A stretch of 13,460 bases of DNA from an uncultured Acetatifactor sp. (GCA_910577665.1 CAJTOJ010000055.1:1-13460), one strand, 5' to 3'. Positions 1 to 6,800 are shown, numbered from the stretch's first letter. A program made the numbers and translations. The notes: generated by a model not told the origin, from the sequence alone.

Positions 1-2
1 AT

Positions 3-89
3 AACTTTGACGATGAAAATACTATAATTCTATGTGTAGAATTAATAGATGGACTGTTATATTCACATGGAACAAAGTATGAATTTTAG
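3..89 (+). CDS. C-terminal end of an unidentified protein, cut by the window edge
   Basis: An open frame enters from the left edge and stops at TAG 87-89, giving 28 residues that end SHGTKYEF. The stretch is AT-rich like the GNAT gene that begins 30 bp later on the same strand. I do not recognise the family from so short a tail. Its being a real gene end rests only on the open frame and on the closely following co-directional gene. Confidence 0.3.
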   Translation, partial: NFDDENTIILCVELIDGLLYSHGTKYEF

Positions 90-119
90 GCCGCAAATTG
101 AAATTTGGAGCAAAAGAAA

Positions 120-644
120 ATGAATATTGAACTTGTAAGAGCAACTAACGAATACAAGGAACAGTTATTTGAAATGCTGACAGAGTGGAAGAACGATATC
201 ATAGTAAATCACACCGATATGTCTCCATGGAAAATATGGGCAAATGATTTTCACGATTTTGATAATTATCTAAAAAATCTTGATACAAAGGAAGAAACCA
301 AAGATGGTTGGGTTCCTGATACAACTTTATTTTGTTTCGATAGAGATAGAAACATTTTTGTAGGGGCTGTTAACATTCGCCACTATTTAAATGATAAACT
401 GTTAAAAACTGGCGGTCATATAGGCGATGGGGTAAGACCAAGTGAAAGAAAAAAAGGTTATGCGACGGCAATGATTGGTTTGGCATTAGACGAGTGTAAA
501 AGACTTGGGATTAATAAAGTTTTGATATGTTGTGACAAAAATAACATTGGTTCAGCAAAATCAATTATTAATAATGGTGGAATATTGGAAAATGAAGTTG
601 AAGAAAATGGACATATTGAGCAGCGTTATTGGATTCGGTTATAA
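120..644 (+). CDS. GNAT-family N-acetyltransferase
   Basis: The 174-residue product is a GCN5-related N-acetyltransferase, which moves an acetyl group from acetyl-CoA to an amine on a small molecule or protein. The acetyl-CoA pyrophosphate loop is visible as RPSERKKGYAT (about residues 108-118), followed by a helix and then the C-terminal NNIGSAKSIINNGG segment typical of motif B. The length is normal for a one-domain GNAT. I chose ATG 120 because GGAG at 107-110 lies 9 bases upstream; the in-frame TTG at 105 would overlap that ribosome binding site. The gene is AT-rich and is followed 38 bp later by the remains of another GNAT, which suggests acquired cargo. The substrate cannot be read from the sequence; an antibiotic or other amine is possible. 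Confidence 0.85.
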   Translation: MNIELVRATNEYKEQLFEMLTEWKNDIIVNHTDMSPWKIWANDFHDFDNYLKNLDTKEETKDGWVPDTTLFCFDRDRNIFVGAVNIRHYLNDKLLKTGGHIGDGVRPSERKKGYATAMIGLALDECKRLGINKVLICCDKNNIGSAKSIINNGGILENEVEENGHIEQRYWIRL

Positions 645-682
645 CATAGATGATGAATAACTGATTTTGGAGAGAAACATAG

Positions 683-1163
683 ATGAAAGAAATAATTGCA
701 TATGAAATGTTATATAATAAAGCATTGAAGCATCAACATGTATTCCTTTTCAAAAAGAATATTGGAATGAATATATGAAAATATATAATGAATGTCTTTA
801 CAAAATGAAAAAGTCATTAGAAGTTGAATTGATAAAATTTTATTATGATTATTATTGAATTGAAGATAAAATAAAGGATGTTTTCCTTTATTTGCAAAAT
901 GGAGCAATAATAGGTGCTGTTTCATGTTATGAAAATGAATTAGATGATTTGATTGCTGAGAAATCGTTTCAAGGACAAGGTATAGGACAAAAATCGTTGT
1001 TTTGGGGAATAAACCATATAAAAGAAAAAGGCTATGAAGAAATTATTTTGCATGTAGCTGAATGGAATCAAATGAAAAGAAACTGTCCGGTTTGGAATTC
1101 TGTCATAAAATCTGTGACAGAATTGGAAACATTTCCGTTTTCAACATTATGTGGTATACTTGA
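683..1163 (+). pseudogene. decayed GNAT-family acetyltransferase
   Basis: An ATG at 683 has a plausible ribosome binding site (GGAGAG at 669-674), but the reading frame is broken at least three times. The first frame stops at 776-778. The protein continues in another frame from about 752 (PFQKEYWNEYMKIYNE) until TGA 856-858. It then resumes in the same frame (IEDKIKDVFLYL) with the acetyl-CoA loop FQGQGIGQKS and motif IILHVAEWNQ. Near 1070 the best continuation shifts again (ending FCHKICDRIGNIS) to TGA 1161-1163. Together these pieces rebuild one GNAT of about 155 residues. Acetyltransferase identity follows from the QGQGIGQ loop. The gene is inactive unless the breaks are sequencing errors. 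Confidence 0.75.
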
Positions 1164-1282
1164 TATGGTATAAATCTCCTTGCGGTGTAATTGTTTTCTC
1201 CCTTTTCGGAATTGTGTCCTTACGAAAAAGGGATATAAAGTCACGAGGAAGCACACCTAAATGGTGTGGGAATTTTGAGCAC

Positions 1283-1315
1283 TTAATCACTATAAATGAG
1301 CAAATTTAAAAAATT
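1283..1315. repeat. left target duplication and left inverted repeat of the IS
   Basis: TTAATCA (1283-1289) is the left copy of the target duplication. CTATAAATGAGCA at 1290-1302 begins the inverted repeat, whose weaker similarity to the right end continues to about 1315. Confidence 0.75.
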
Positions 1316-1716
1316 GCGCAATAAACCTATGCCACTAAAGCTATTATCTGCTCCAGAGCCCGTGACGAAGGATTTGTCTTGGATGAGATGGTATCGTCCA
1401 CGATGCAGAACACAGGCTTTCCAGACCGCCGGGCTTCTTTATGAATGAACTGTATGACGGTGCTTTTCAGTATGTCTTCCAGTTTGGCGTCATCCCATTT
1501 TCCCTTATTAAGGAAGTGTGCAACCGTGGTACGGTGGCAGGAACTGCATCTTTCAAAATCAATGGTCTTTCCGTGATATCCAAGGGAAAAGACGGATATC
1601 AGTATGGCCATGATATGGTTTATAGCCGTCTGGGGAAAGACACGGCATAAATTTAAATTTTTAAGCAGTTGTAAAGCAACGTTGTATGATATATACTGTT
1701 TTCTATAAGACATCAT
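1283..1716 (-). pseudogene. truncated DDE transposase with internal deletion
   Basis: Reading leftwards from ATG 1716 (a second ATG follows at 1713), the product begins MMSYRKQYISYNVALQLL and reaches SGKPVFCIVDDTISSKTNPSSRALEQI, then stops at 1327. The VDDT aspartate is probably the first catalytic residue of the DDE triad; the other two are gone. Just past the ALEQI point another frame reads SFSGIGLLRNFLNLLIYSD and stops at 1283-1285. This looks like the native C-terminus, so a deletion joined residue ~130 to the last ~20 residues out of frame near 1345-1353. Full-length relatives are usually 350-450 residues. The longer frame from TTG 1761 is less likely. Confidence 0.7.
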
Positions 1717-1833
1717 CCTTTGCAGGTTATTATTTTCTTGACAAAAACAATATATACCCAAAAAGGCATGATGTCTTTGGTTTTACACCATTTAAGACAA
1801 CTTTGGTAAAAATTCAAATCTGCTCATTTATAG
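1290..1833 (-). mobile_element. internally deleted insertion sequence (IS4-like) with intact ends
   Basis: The element is 544 bp long. Its ends are imperfect inverted repeats (1290-1315 and 1808-1833, about 21 of 26 positions matching), beginning CTATAAATGAGCA on both inward-reading strands. The 7-mer TTAATCA occurs immediately outside both ends (1283-1289 and 1834-1840), as expected of a target-site duplication. Inside, on the minus strand, is the first third of a DDE transposase joined out of frame to its last residues, so most of the catalytic region is missing. It cannot encode its own transposase but could be moved in trans. The family assignment (IS4 superfamily) is by recollection of the SGKPVFCIVDDTISSKT motif and is less certain than the element's limits. 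Confidence 0.8.
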
Positions 1834-1840
1834 TTAATCA
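1808..1840. repeat. right inverted repeat of the IS and right target duplication
   Basis: TGCTCATTTATAG at 1821-1833 is the exact reverse complement of the left end's first 13 bases. TTAATCA at 1834-1840 is the second copy of the target duplication. The pyrE ribosome binding site begins only 8 bases further on. Confidence 0.75.
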
Positions 1841-1863
1841 TAATGAAAGAGAGGTATTACAAA

Positions 1864-2400
1864 ATGAAAAGCGAAATTGCGGCAAAAATATACAAGTGTG
1901 CACATCTTGAAGGAAAATTCCTATTACGTTCTGGACAATATTCAAATGAATATTTTGATAAATATTTATTTGAGGCTCGTTCGGATTTATTAAAAGAGAT
2001 TGCAAGTGGAATGAGTGAACTTATACCAGAAGGTATCGAAGTATTAGCCGGATTGGAGATGGGAGGAATTCCTGTTGCAACAGCAATTAGCTTAGAAACT
2101 GGTATTCCGTGTGCTTTTATAAGAAAAAGGGCTAAAGAGTATGGAACTTGTAAATTTGCTGAAGGTGCAGATGTAAAGGGGAAAAAAGTTTGTATCGTTG
2201 AAGATGTCGTAACAACAGGTGGACAAATTATAAAGAGTGTTAATATGTTACGGGAATTGGGTGTAGAGGTTAATACCGTTCTTTGTGTAATTCAAAGGAA
2301 TCCAGATGCAACAAATATCTTAAAAGAAGAAGGTTTGACACTGCTTCCTTATTTGACAATGGAATATATTAAGGAACAAGTTGCAACAGAGAGTAAATAG
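1864..2400 (+). CDS. pyrE: orotate phosphoribosyltransferase (short form)
   Basis: The 178-residue product belongs to the type I phosphoribosyltransferases, and orotate phosphoribosyltransferase fits best. That enzyme joins orotate to PRPP to form OMP in the cytosolic UMP pathway. The PRPP-binding motif is VCIVEDVVTTGGQ (about 109-121). The FIRKRAKEYGT segment (85-95) matches the mobile catalytic loop of the family. ATG 1864 is preceded by AGAGAGG (1848-1854) with 9 bases of spacing; the in-frame ATG at 1843 lies before that site and is rejected. The protein is shorter than the usual 200-220 residues. It stands alone, without pyrF or pyrD, in AT-rich DNA directly downstream of an IS, so it may be acquired or serve a salvage or nucleoside-related role. 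Another PRTase specificity cannot be excluded. Confidence 0.82.
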   Translation: MKSEIAAKIYKCAHLEGKFLLRSGQYSNEYFDKYLFEARSDLLKEIASGMSELIPEGIEVLAGLEMGGIPVATAISLETGIPCAFIRKRAKEYGTCKFAEGADVKGKKVCIVEDVVTTGGQIIKSVNMLRELGVEVNTVLCVIQRNPDATNILKEEGLTLLPYLTMEYIKEQVATESK

Positions 2401-2499
2401 TTAATAGGAGTTGTCAGAAAAAGTATAAATAGTTTTTTTACACTTTGGTATCGTATCTTTGGTAACAGACATTAAAAATGGTGTAAACTATAAAGAATA

Positions 2500-3045
2500 T
2501 TACCTTGAGTGAAATATTTGAGGGAGAGGTTTTTTGTCACTTGCTAATAAAATTATGGCGGCTTTCAAAAAAACTACATCAAGGGAAGCCTTCATCCGGC
2601 TGCCAATGGGGGAACGGTATCTGTCCTCATCAAAGGGCTTATCAGAAAGCAGATAGTCCATGATGCATGAGGCTGACTTCCCAAATGGGCCTGACGGGAC
2701 ATAGTCGATGCGGATTCTGGAGATGGTCATGCTGAAGCGGTTCTTTTCAGCCGTACACATGCAGGAGAGCTTTAGGCGATAGCGGGACAGTTCCCGGAGG
2801 GCACGGATATCTGTATGCGGTATAAAAGAGGCCTTGACGACATCAAAACGGAAGAGGTTCGCGACCCACCTGGCGTCGCGCTTATCGGTCTTTTGCTTTT
2901 GATGGTTCTAACATACTTGGGATGCGTTAGGACGACATGCATGTGCGGCTCAAGGATGTTTAAGATGGGAATCCGGTATTTCCCTGTGGATTTTATACAG
3001 ACATCCTGGCAGCCCTGGCTGAGGAGCCAGTCACGCAGGTGGAAA
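2500..3045 (-). pseudogene. IS110-family transposase remnant
   Basis: Reading leftwards, LRDWLLSQGCQDVC, STGKYRIPILNILEPHMHVV and LTHPKYVRTIKSK match the N-terminal RuvC-like (DEDD) region of IS110 transposases. A one-base shift near 2892 then leads into the next frame: TDKRDARWVANLFRFD, RALRELSRYRLKLSCM, then TAEKNRFSMTISRIRID and FGKSASCIMDYLL, ending at stop 2500-2502. The N-terminus with the first catalytic Asp is missing. The family's ESTGKY motif reads KSTGKY, so the catalytic Glu is lost. The C-terminal domain with the catalytic serine is also absent, so the copy is dead. It lies where AT-rich DNA meets the GC-richer backbone. No IS ends were found. Confidence 0.8.
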
Positions 3046-3156
3046 TGAAAATAAGGAAATCTATGACAATCTAATCTTTATTGTGCCACCTGCTGCATGT
3101 GCAGGAAAAAAGGGAAGAGGATAAGGCAGCCTATGGAAACCGTAGACACAAGTGTT

Positions 3157-3927
3157 TCACGGATGCACTTCCACAGCTTCATAGGCATGGCTGAAATGAT
3201 AGCCCAGTTTTTCGGCCAATGCCACAGAATGCAGGTTCTGAGCGTCCCAGCTGGGATACAGGCCCCGCTGGAGGCATTCCAGGATCAGTCCGGAAGCACA
3301 GGCATAGGCCAGGCCTCTGCGGCGGCAGTCTGCCCTGGTATCGATCTCGATCTCAATGCCCTCTTGATATCTGGAATAGGAGGAGGCGCCGGACACGATG
3401 ATTCTATCCTGCACAGACAGGGCCACTATGCCCAGTCCCAGCCGGCAGTATGCTTCATGGGTGGGAAACTGGGACACCAGGTCCCGGCTCCAGTCTTCTG
3501 TCAGACACTTGTGATAGAGGGGTTCATCTATTTTGCAGAGCGTATATCCTGCAGGCAGGGAGAGAAGGGCCTGCGCCAGCCCTTTCCGGTCAAATATATC
3601 AGCTTCCTTGCAGATGGCATAGCGCAGAACCAGCCTGGCCCTGGTGCCATATGTGGCCAGAACGAGATCCCGCCAGGAGGCATCTCTGGGTACCAGGATC
3701 CGGAAATCCCTGGCATGTCCAGAGGGGGCGTAAGAAGCCAGTTCCTGATTCGGCTTCCCGGCAAAGAAGGAAAAATCACCTAGGGTGGCCATAACACTAC
3801 CGGGATTTGCAGGGTCATCCCCATAGACCCTGCCCATGATGCCCTGGAGACAGGACCAAATCAGGGTTTCCTCCCAGCCTTCAAACAGGTATGCAGCTTT
3901 CTTGGGATGTATGATTTCATGAATCAT
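3157..3927 (-). CDS. GNAT acetyltransferase, ZmaR-like (PF12746 type)
   Basis: The 256-residue product resembles the longer GNAT family that includes the zwittermicin resistance protein ZmaR, with a less conserved N-terminal half and a C-terminal acetyltransferase fold. IEIEIDTRADCRRRGLAYACASGLILECL (roughly the last quarter) carries the acetyl-CoA loop RRRGLA. DAQNLHSVALAEKLGYHF is the usual asparagine-containing end of a GNAT. The start is ATG 3927 because GGAGG lies 8 bases upstream on the minus strand; the frame remains open to 4050 but has no such site there. The gene faces away from the spoIIQ-like gene. GC content resembles the backbone rather than the island to its left. The substrate is unknown, and an antibiotic resistance role would be inference only. 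Confidence 0.8.
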   Translation of the reverse strand: MIHEIIHPKKAAYLFEGWEETLIWSCLQGIMGRVYGDDPANPGSVMATLGDFSFFAGKPNQELASYAPSGHARDFRILVPRDASWRDLVLATYGTRARLVLRYAICKEADIFDRKGLAQALLSLPAGYTLCKIDEPLYHKCLTEDWSRDLVSQFPTHEAYCRLGLGIVALSVQDRIIVSGASSYSRYQEGIEIEIDTRADCRRRGLAYACASGLILECLQRGLYPSWDAQNLHSVALAEKLGYHFSHAYEAVEVHP

Positions 3928-4269
3928 TGCTGACGCCTCCGCAGTATTTTCACATAGTCTTCTATTCTTCCATTCGGAAAAGGATTCCTGCCATGACAAA
4001 GTGCTCCTTTGACATACAGGTTGGCACACAGCAGTCTTGCAAAACAGCATAGGAGTGGGTTATTGGCTTTGCCAGACTTCTGACTTCCTGCGCCAGACAG
4101 TCTGGTTGCTGCTTGCTATCTTCTCCGCTTTGTCCTTCCATTGGGGTTGTGGTTCACTCTGTGAACAGCAACGGATACCAATGTCGCTACGGAAGTTTCT
4201 TCCGGGCTTTTTCAAGATATATAATAAAATGATAGCATGGATGTTCTGCCAGGTCAATTTTTTTGTCCT
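3928..4269. other. divergent intergenic region between the GNAT and spoIIQ-like genes
   Basis: I see no supported gene between the start codons at 3927 and 4359. The gap holds a small palindrome CCAGACAGTCTGG (4093-4105), the 27-bp dispersed repeat (4146-4172), an isolated -10-like TATAAT (4220-4225) without a good -35, and the sigma-F-like promoter further right. ORFs across it are short and lack ribosome binding sites. Confidence 0.5.
4146..4172 (-). repeat. dispersed 27-bp palindromic repeat, copy 1
   Basis: GTTCAC TCT GTGAAC (4152-4166 region) is a perfect 6-bp inverted repeat inside a 27-bp unit. The unit matches the reverse complement of the element at 6699-6725 in about 20 of 27 positions, without gaps. 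Both copies lie in intergenic gaps of the backbone, which suggests a dispersed family in this genome. Function is unknown. Confidence 0.5.
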
Positions 4270-4297
4270 GCATATTTCCTTGTGATTCGGGCAAACT
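4270..4297 (+). promoter_or_regulatory. candidate sigma-F-type sporulation promoter
   Basis: GCATA (4270-4274) fits the B. subtilis sigma-F -35 pattern GYWTA. GGGCAAACT (4289-4297) fits the -10 pattern GGNNANANT, after a 14-base spacer, slightly shorter than the usual 15-16. Transcription would start near 4304, about 55 bases before the ATG of the spoIIQ-like gene; B. subtilis spoIIQ is known to be transcribed by sigma-F. The match was made by eye. Confidence 0.5.
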
Positions 4298-4358
4298 GTC
4301 AATGAACAAATGCAACACCTCATATCAAGTTTGAACGAAAAAGGAAGGAAATTTGGCC

Positions 4359-5378
4359 ATGAAAAGAAATAGAAACGACAATGCGAAAAAGGAACGTATC
4401 ATTATGCTGGCTTCATCGGCTTTTGTGTTGGCCGCACTGACTATGACAGGAATCTACATGCAGTCTAAAAATGCAGAGCCGGAGGATGACGGCTACACCA
4501 TAGACTTTACTGCCATGGAGGACAATGTGGACGACAAATTGCAGGAGATTGCCCAGAACGACCAGGCCCAGAACCAGCCAGGTTCCTACAGCAGCAGTCT
4601 GGATAACCAGATGCCGGAGACTGCCAGCCTGGATGATGACCTGGACTACATGCCTATGGAAGTGGGAAGTGGCTTGATCCAGATTCCGGGTCTCACGGAT
4701 GGACTACAGGAAGAAGCAGACCTGACTGGGGAAAAGGATGGGGATGCTTCCCAGAGTACAGGGACTACAGGCCAGGACACAGAGGATGACCAGGCGGCTG
4801 CAGGCCAGGAGGGTACTCCGGCTCCGGATGTAACCCCGCAGGCAGAGGAAACGGCTACAGATCCTGAAGGACAGGCTATGGCGGATCAAGTTATGGAAAC
4901 GCCTGTCCAGGCAGAAGATACAGGGGCAGAGGAGAGCAATGTCATAGTGACCAGGACCCTGCACTTTGCAGAGACAGACGGGCTGCTACGGCCTCTTGCC
5001 GGGGAGACCTTGATTCCTTACAGCATGGACGGCAGTGTCTATTTTTCCACACTGGATCAGTATAAATACAATCCGGCGCTGATGATTGCAGCAGCGGAGG
5101 GAACGGCGGTGACTGCCTGCGCAGAAGGCCATGTCATTGACATCTTCGAGAATGAAGAGATCGGACACGCTGTTACCATGGAACTGGGGGATGGATATCT
5201 GCTTACCTATGGGCAGCTGAAGGATATCCAGGTGACACTGGGAAGCTATGTGGATCCTGGCACTGTCATTGCCAATGTGGCGGCACCCACCAAATATTTT
5301 AGTGTGGAAGGCGGCAACCTGTACTTGAAACTCACGGCAGATGGCACACCTGTGAATCCGGAGGCGTTGTTCCGTTGA
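4359..5378 (+). CDS. SpoIIQ-like membrane-anchored protein with degenerate LytM/M23 domain
   Basis: This 339-residue protein has a short basic cytoplasmic N-terminus (KRNRNDNAKKER) and one membrane segment (about 14-34). A long acidic, Asp/Glu/Gln-rich linker runs to about 200, followed by a C-terminal LytM-like beta domain (205-339). The domain keeps the M23 scaffold (AAAEGTAVTACAEGHVI, LGDGYLLTYGQL, DGTPVNPEALF). All expected zinc and catalytic positions are replaced: the HxxxD region reads YKYNPALM, YAHL reads YGQL, and HLHFE reads NLYLKL. It should therefore be a structural, non-cleaving protein. SpoIIQ, which forms a channel with SpoIIIAH between forespore and mother cell, is the best-known model. 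ATG 4359 follows AAGGAAGG (4341-4348) by 10 bases. The sigma-F-like promoter upstream supports a sporulation role, but orthology is inferred. Confidence 0.65.
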   Translation: MKRNRNDNAKKERIIMLASSAFVLAALTMTGIYMQSKNAEPEDDGYTIDFTAMEDNVDDKLQEIAQNDQAQNQPGSYSSSLDNQMPETASLDDDLDYMPMEVGSGLIQIPGLTDGLQEEADLTGEKDGDASQSTGTTGQDTEDDQAAAGQEGTPAPDVTPQAEETATDPEGQAMADQVMETPVQAEDTGAEESNVIVTRTLHFAETDGLLRPLAGETLIPYSMDGSVYFSTLDQYKYNPALMIAAAEGTAVTACAEGHVIDIFENEEIGHAVTMELGDGYLLTYGQLKDIQVTLGSYVDPGTVIANVAAPTKYFSVEGGNLYLKLTADGTPVNPEALFR

Positions 5379-5416
5379 GTTCTGACCAACTTTTACGGAG
5401 TATAAAGGCACCTGTG

Positions 5417-5460
5417 GCTTGTTGCGCTACAAGCTTGATGCCCCGTTGCCTGCAGCGGGG
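5417..5460 (+). promoter_or_regulatory. two tandem hairpins in the amidohydrolase leader
   Basis: GCTTGT/ACAAGC (5417-5422 and 5429-5434) is a perfect 6-bp stem with a 6-base loop. CCCCGTTG/CAGCGGGG (5441-5448 and 5453-5460) is an 8-bp stem with one G-U pair and a 4-base loop. No T-run follows, so this is not a standard terminator for the gene upstream. The structures could tune readthrough or protect the downstream message. Confidence 0.4.
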
Positions 5461-5502
5461 GTGTTGAATGGATGCCTGCTGAAGCGGGCACGGGGTATAG
5501 AT

Positions 5503-6687
5503 ATGTATATACTGGGCGGCGTCATGAAGACCATGGCCGGTGAGGACATCTCAGACGGATGCATCCACATTGTGGATGGAAAAATAGCACAGATCGGGAG
5601 GCGGGATGAAGTGGCAGTTCATCCCGTCCTTCATGAGAGGGTCATAGAGATCAAGGAGGGCCTGATCATGCCCGGCATCATAGAGGCCCACTGCCATCTG
5701 GGGATCACGGAGGAGAAAAAGGGCATGGAGGGGGACGACTGCAATGAGACAGTGGATCCCATCACCCCTTATCTGCGGGCCATAGATGCCATCAATACCA
5801 TGGATGCTGCTTTCGATGATGCCGTCCGGGCAGGGATCACAGGCGCCATGGTCGGGCCAGGCAGCTCTAATGTGGCAGGAGGCCAGTTTGCATTCCTGAA
5901 GACCAAGGGACGCCGGGTGGACGATCTGGTGGTGAAGGCTCCGGCAGCTATGAAAGTGGCATTTGGGGAGAACCCCAAGGTAAATTATTCCGGCCAGGGG
6001 AAAAGTCCCTCCACCAGGATGGCCATTGCAGGGCTGCTGCGTCAAGAGCTGGACAGGGCCGTGCAGTACGCCCGGAAAAAGGAGGCAGCACAGGAAAAGG
6101 GGGATGATTTTGAGGAAGACTTCACCCTGGAATGCTGGCTGCCTGTACTACGGGGGGAGATTCCCCTAAAGGCACATGTACATCGGGCAGATGATATTTT
6201 CACGGCGGTACGCATTGCAAAAGAGTATCAGCTGAAAATGACCCTGGACCACTGTTCCGAAGGTCATCTGATAGCGGAAGAACTGGCGAAAGAAGGATTT
6301 CCAGCCATTGTAGGTCCGGATCTGGCCAGCCGCAACAAGATTGAGGTCCAGAATATGGCGTTCAAGACAGTGGGAATCCTGAACCGAGCCGGGGTGACGA
6401 CAGCCATTACCACGGATCATCCGGTTTCTCTGATCCAGTCCCTGCCCCTGTGTGCAGGGCTTGCGGTGAAAGCAGGACTTCCTCTGGAGGAAGGCTACCG
6501 GTCCATTACCCTGTACCCTGCCAGGATCTGCCAGGTGGAGGACCGCCTGGGAAGCCTGGAGGTGGGAAAGGACGCGGATATTGCCATTTTTACAGGCAAT
6601 CCCATGGAAGTCTTCACCCAGACTCTCTATACCATCATTGACGGAAATGTGGTATATGACAGGGCTAGACAGGAGGGTGAAGTGTGA
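5503..6687 (+). CDS. amidohydrolase, imidazolonepropionase-like
   Basis: The 394-residue product is a metal-dependent hydrolase of the amidohydrolase superfamily (COG1228 type), a TIM barrel with a small beta-sandwich made from both ends. The metal ligands are visible as EAHCH (H63, H65) after the LIMPGIIEAH strand, HVHR (H225, H227), DHCSEGH (H250, H255) and TTDHP (D305). The C-terminal RLGSLEVGKDADIAIF segment is the usual return to the sandwich domain. No signal peptide is present, so it acts in the cytosol. I chose ATG 5503 because MYILGGV begins the family's typical N-terminal strand; GGGG at 5492-5495 is only a weak ribosome binding site. The frame is open from 5419. The substrate is unknown; a cyclic amide or isoaspartyl-like bond is possible. 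It could be co-transcribed with the spoIIQ-like gene. Confidence 0.78.
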   Translation: MYILGGVMKTMAGEDISDGCIHIVDGKIAQIGRRDEVAVHPVLHERVIEIKEGLIMPGIIEAHCHLGITEEKKGMEGDDCNETVDPITPYLRAIDAINTMDAAFDDAVRAGITGAMVGPGSSNVAGGQFAFLKTKGRRVDDLVVKAPAAMKVAFGENPKVNYSGQGKSPSTRMAIAGLLRQELDRAVQYARKKEAAQEKGDDFEEDFTLECWLPVLRGEIPLKAHVHRADDIFTAVRIAKEYQLKMTLDHCSEGHLIAEELAKEGFPAIVGPDLASRNKIEVQNMAFKTVGILNRAGVTTAITTDHPVSLIQSLPLCAGLAVKAGLPLEEGYRSITLYPARICQVEDRLGSLEVGKDADIAIFTGNPMEVFTQTLYTIIDGNVVYDRARQEGEV

Positions 6688-6698
6688 GAGGAAGTTCT

Positions 6699-6725
6699 GT
6701 TACTGTGAACGGAGTGAACAGTAAC
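6699..6725 (+). repeat. dispersed 27-bp palindromic repeat, copy 2
   Basis: GTTACTGT (6699-6706) and ACAGTAAC (6718-6725) are perfect 8-bp inverted arms around an 11-base centre containing the direct repeat GTGAAC-GGA-GTGAAC. The reverse complement matches the element at 4146-4172. It lies 12 bp after the amidohydrolase stop and has no T-run, so it is not an obvious terminator. Confidence 0.6.
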
Positions 6726-6761
6726 GAGTTCTAAGCTGTCAAAGGACATCGGCAAATTTCA

Positions 6762-6789
6762 TTGCTTTCTGGTGGAAACATGATAAAAT
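6762..6789 (+). promoter_or_regulatory. candidate sigma-A promoter for ddl
   Basis: TTGCTT (6762-6767) and TAAAAT (6784-6789) are separated by 16 bases, so transcription would start near 6796. The -10 is good and the -35 moderate. The 13-bp direct repeats would then lie at the very start of the transcript or act as an operator overlapping the start region. Confidence 0.4.
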
Positions 6790-6800
6790 GGGAAGTGGCA

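Noticed and set aside
1096..1124. Perfect 10-bp inverted repeat AATTCTGTCA/TGACAGAATT as a terminator or IS end
   Set aside because: It falls within the best rebuilt frame of the decayed GNAT gene, has no T-run and no matching partner nearby.
1199..1289. Possible regulatory leader with hairpins and a PyrR-box-like AGTCACGAGG upstream of pyrE
   Set aside because: The match to the PyrR consensus is poor, the IS now separates it from pyrE, and only small stems (1199-1233, 1252-1268) are seen.
3089..3105. CCTGC/GCAGG hairpin as a terminator of the minus-strand GNAT
   Set aside because: On the minus strand the T-run precedes the stem rather than following it.
3097..3783. 228-codon plus-strand frame opposite the ZmaR-like GNAT
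   Set aside because: It is the antisense shadow of a recognisable gene, with no ribosome binding site or known motif.
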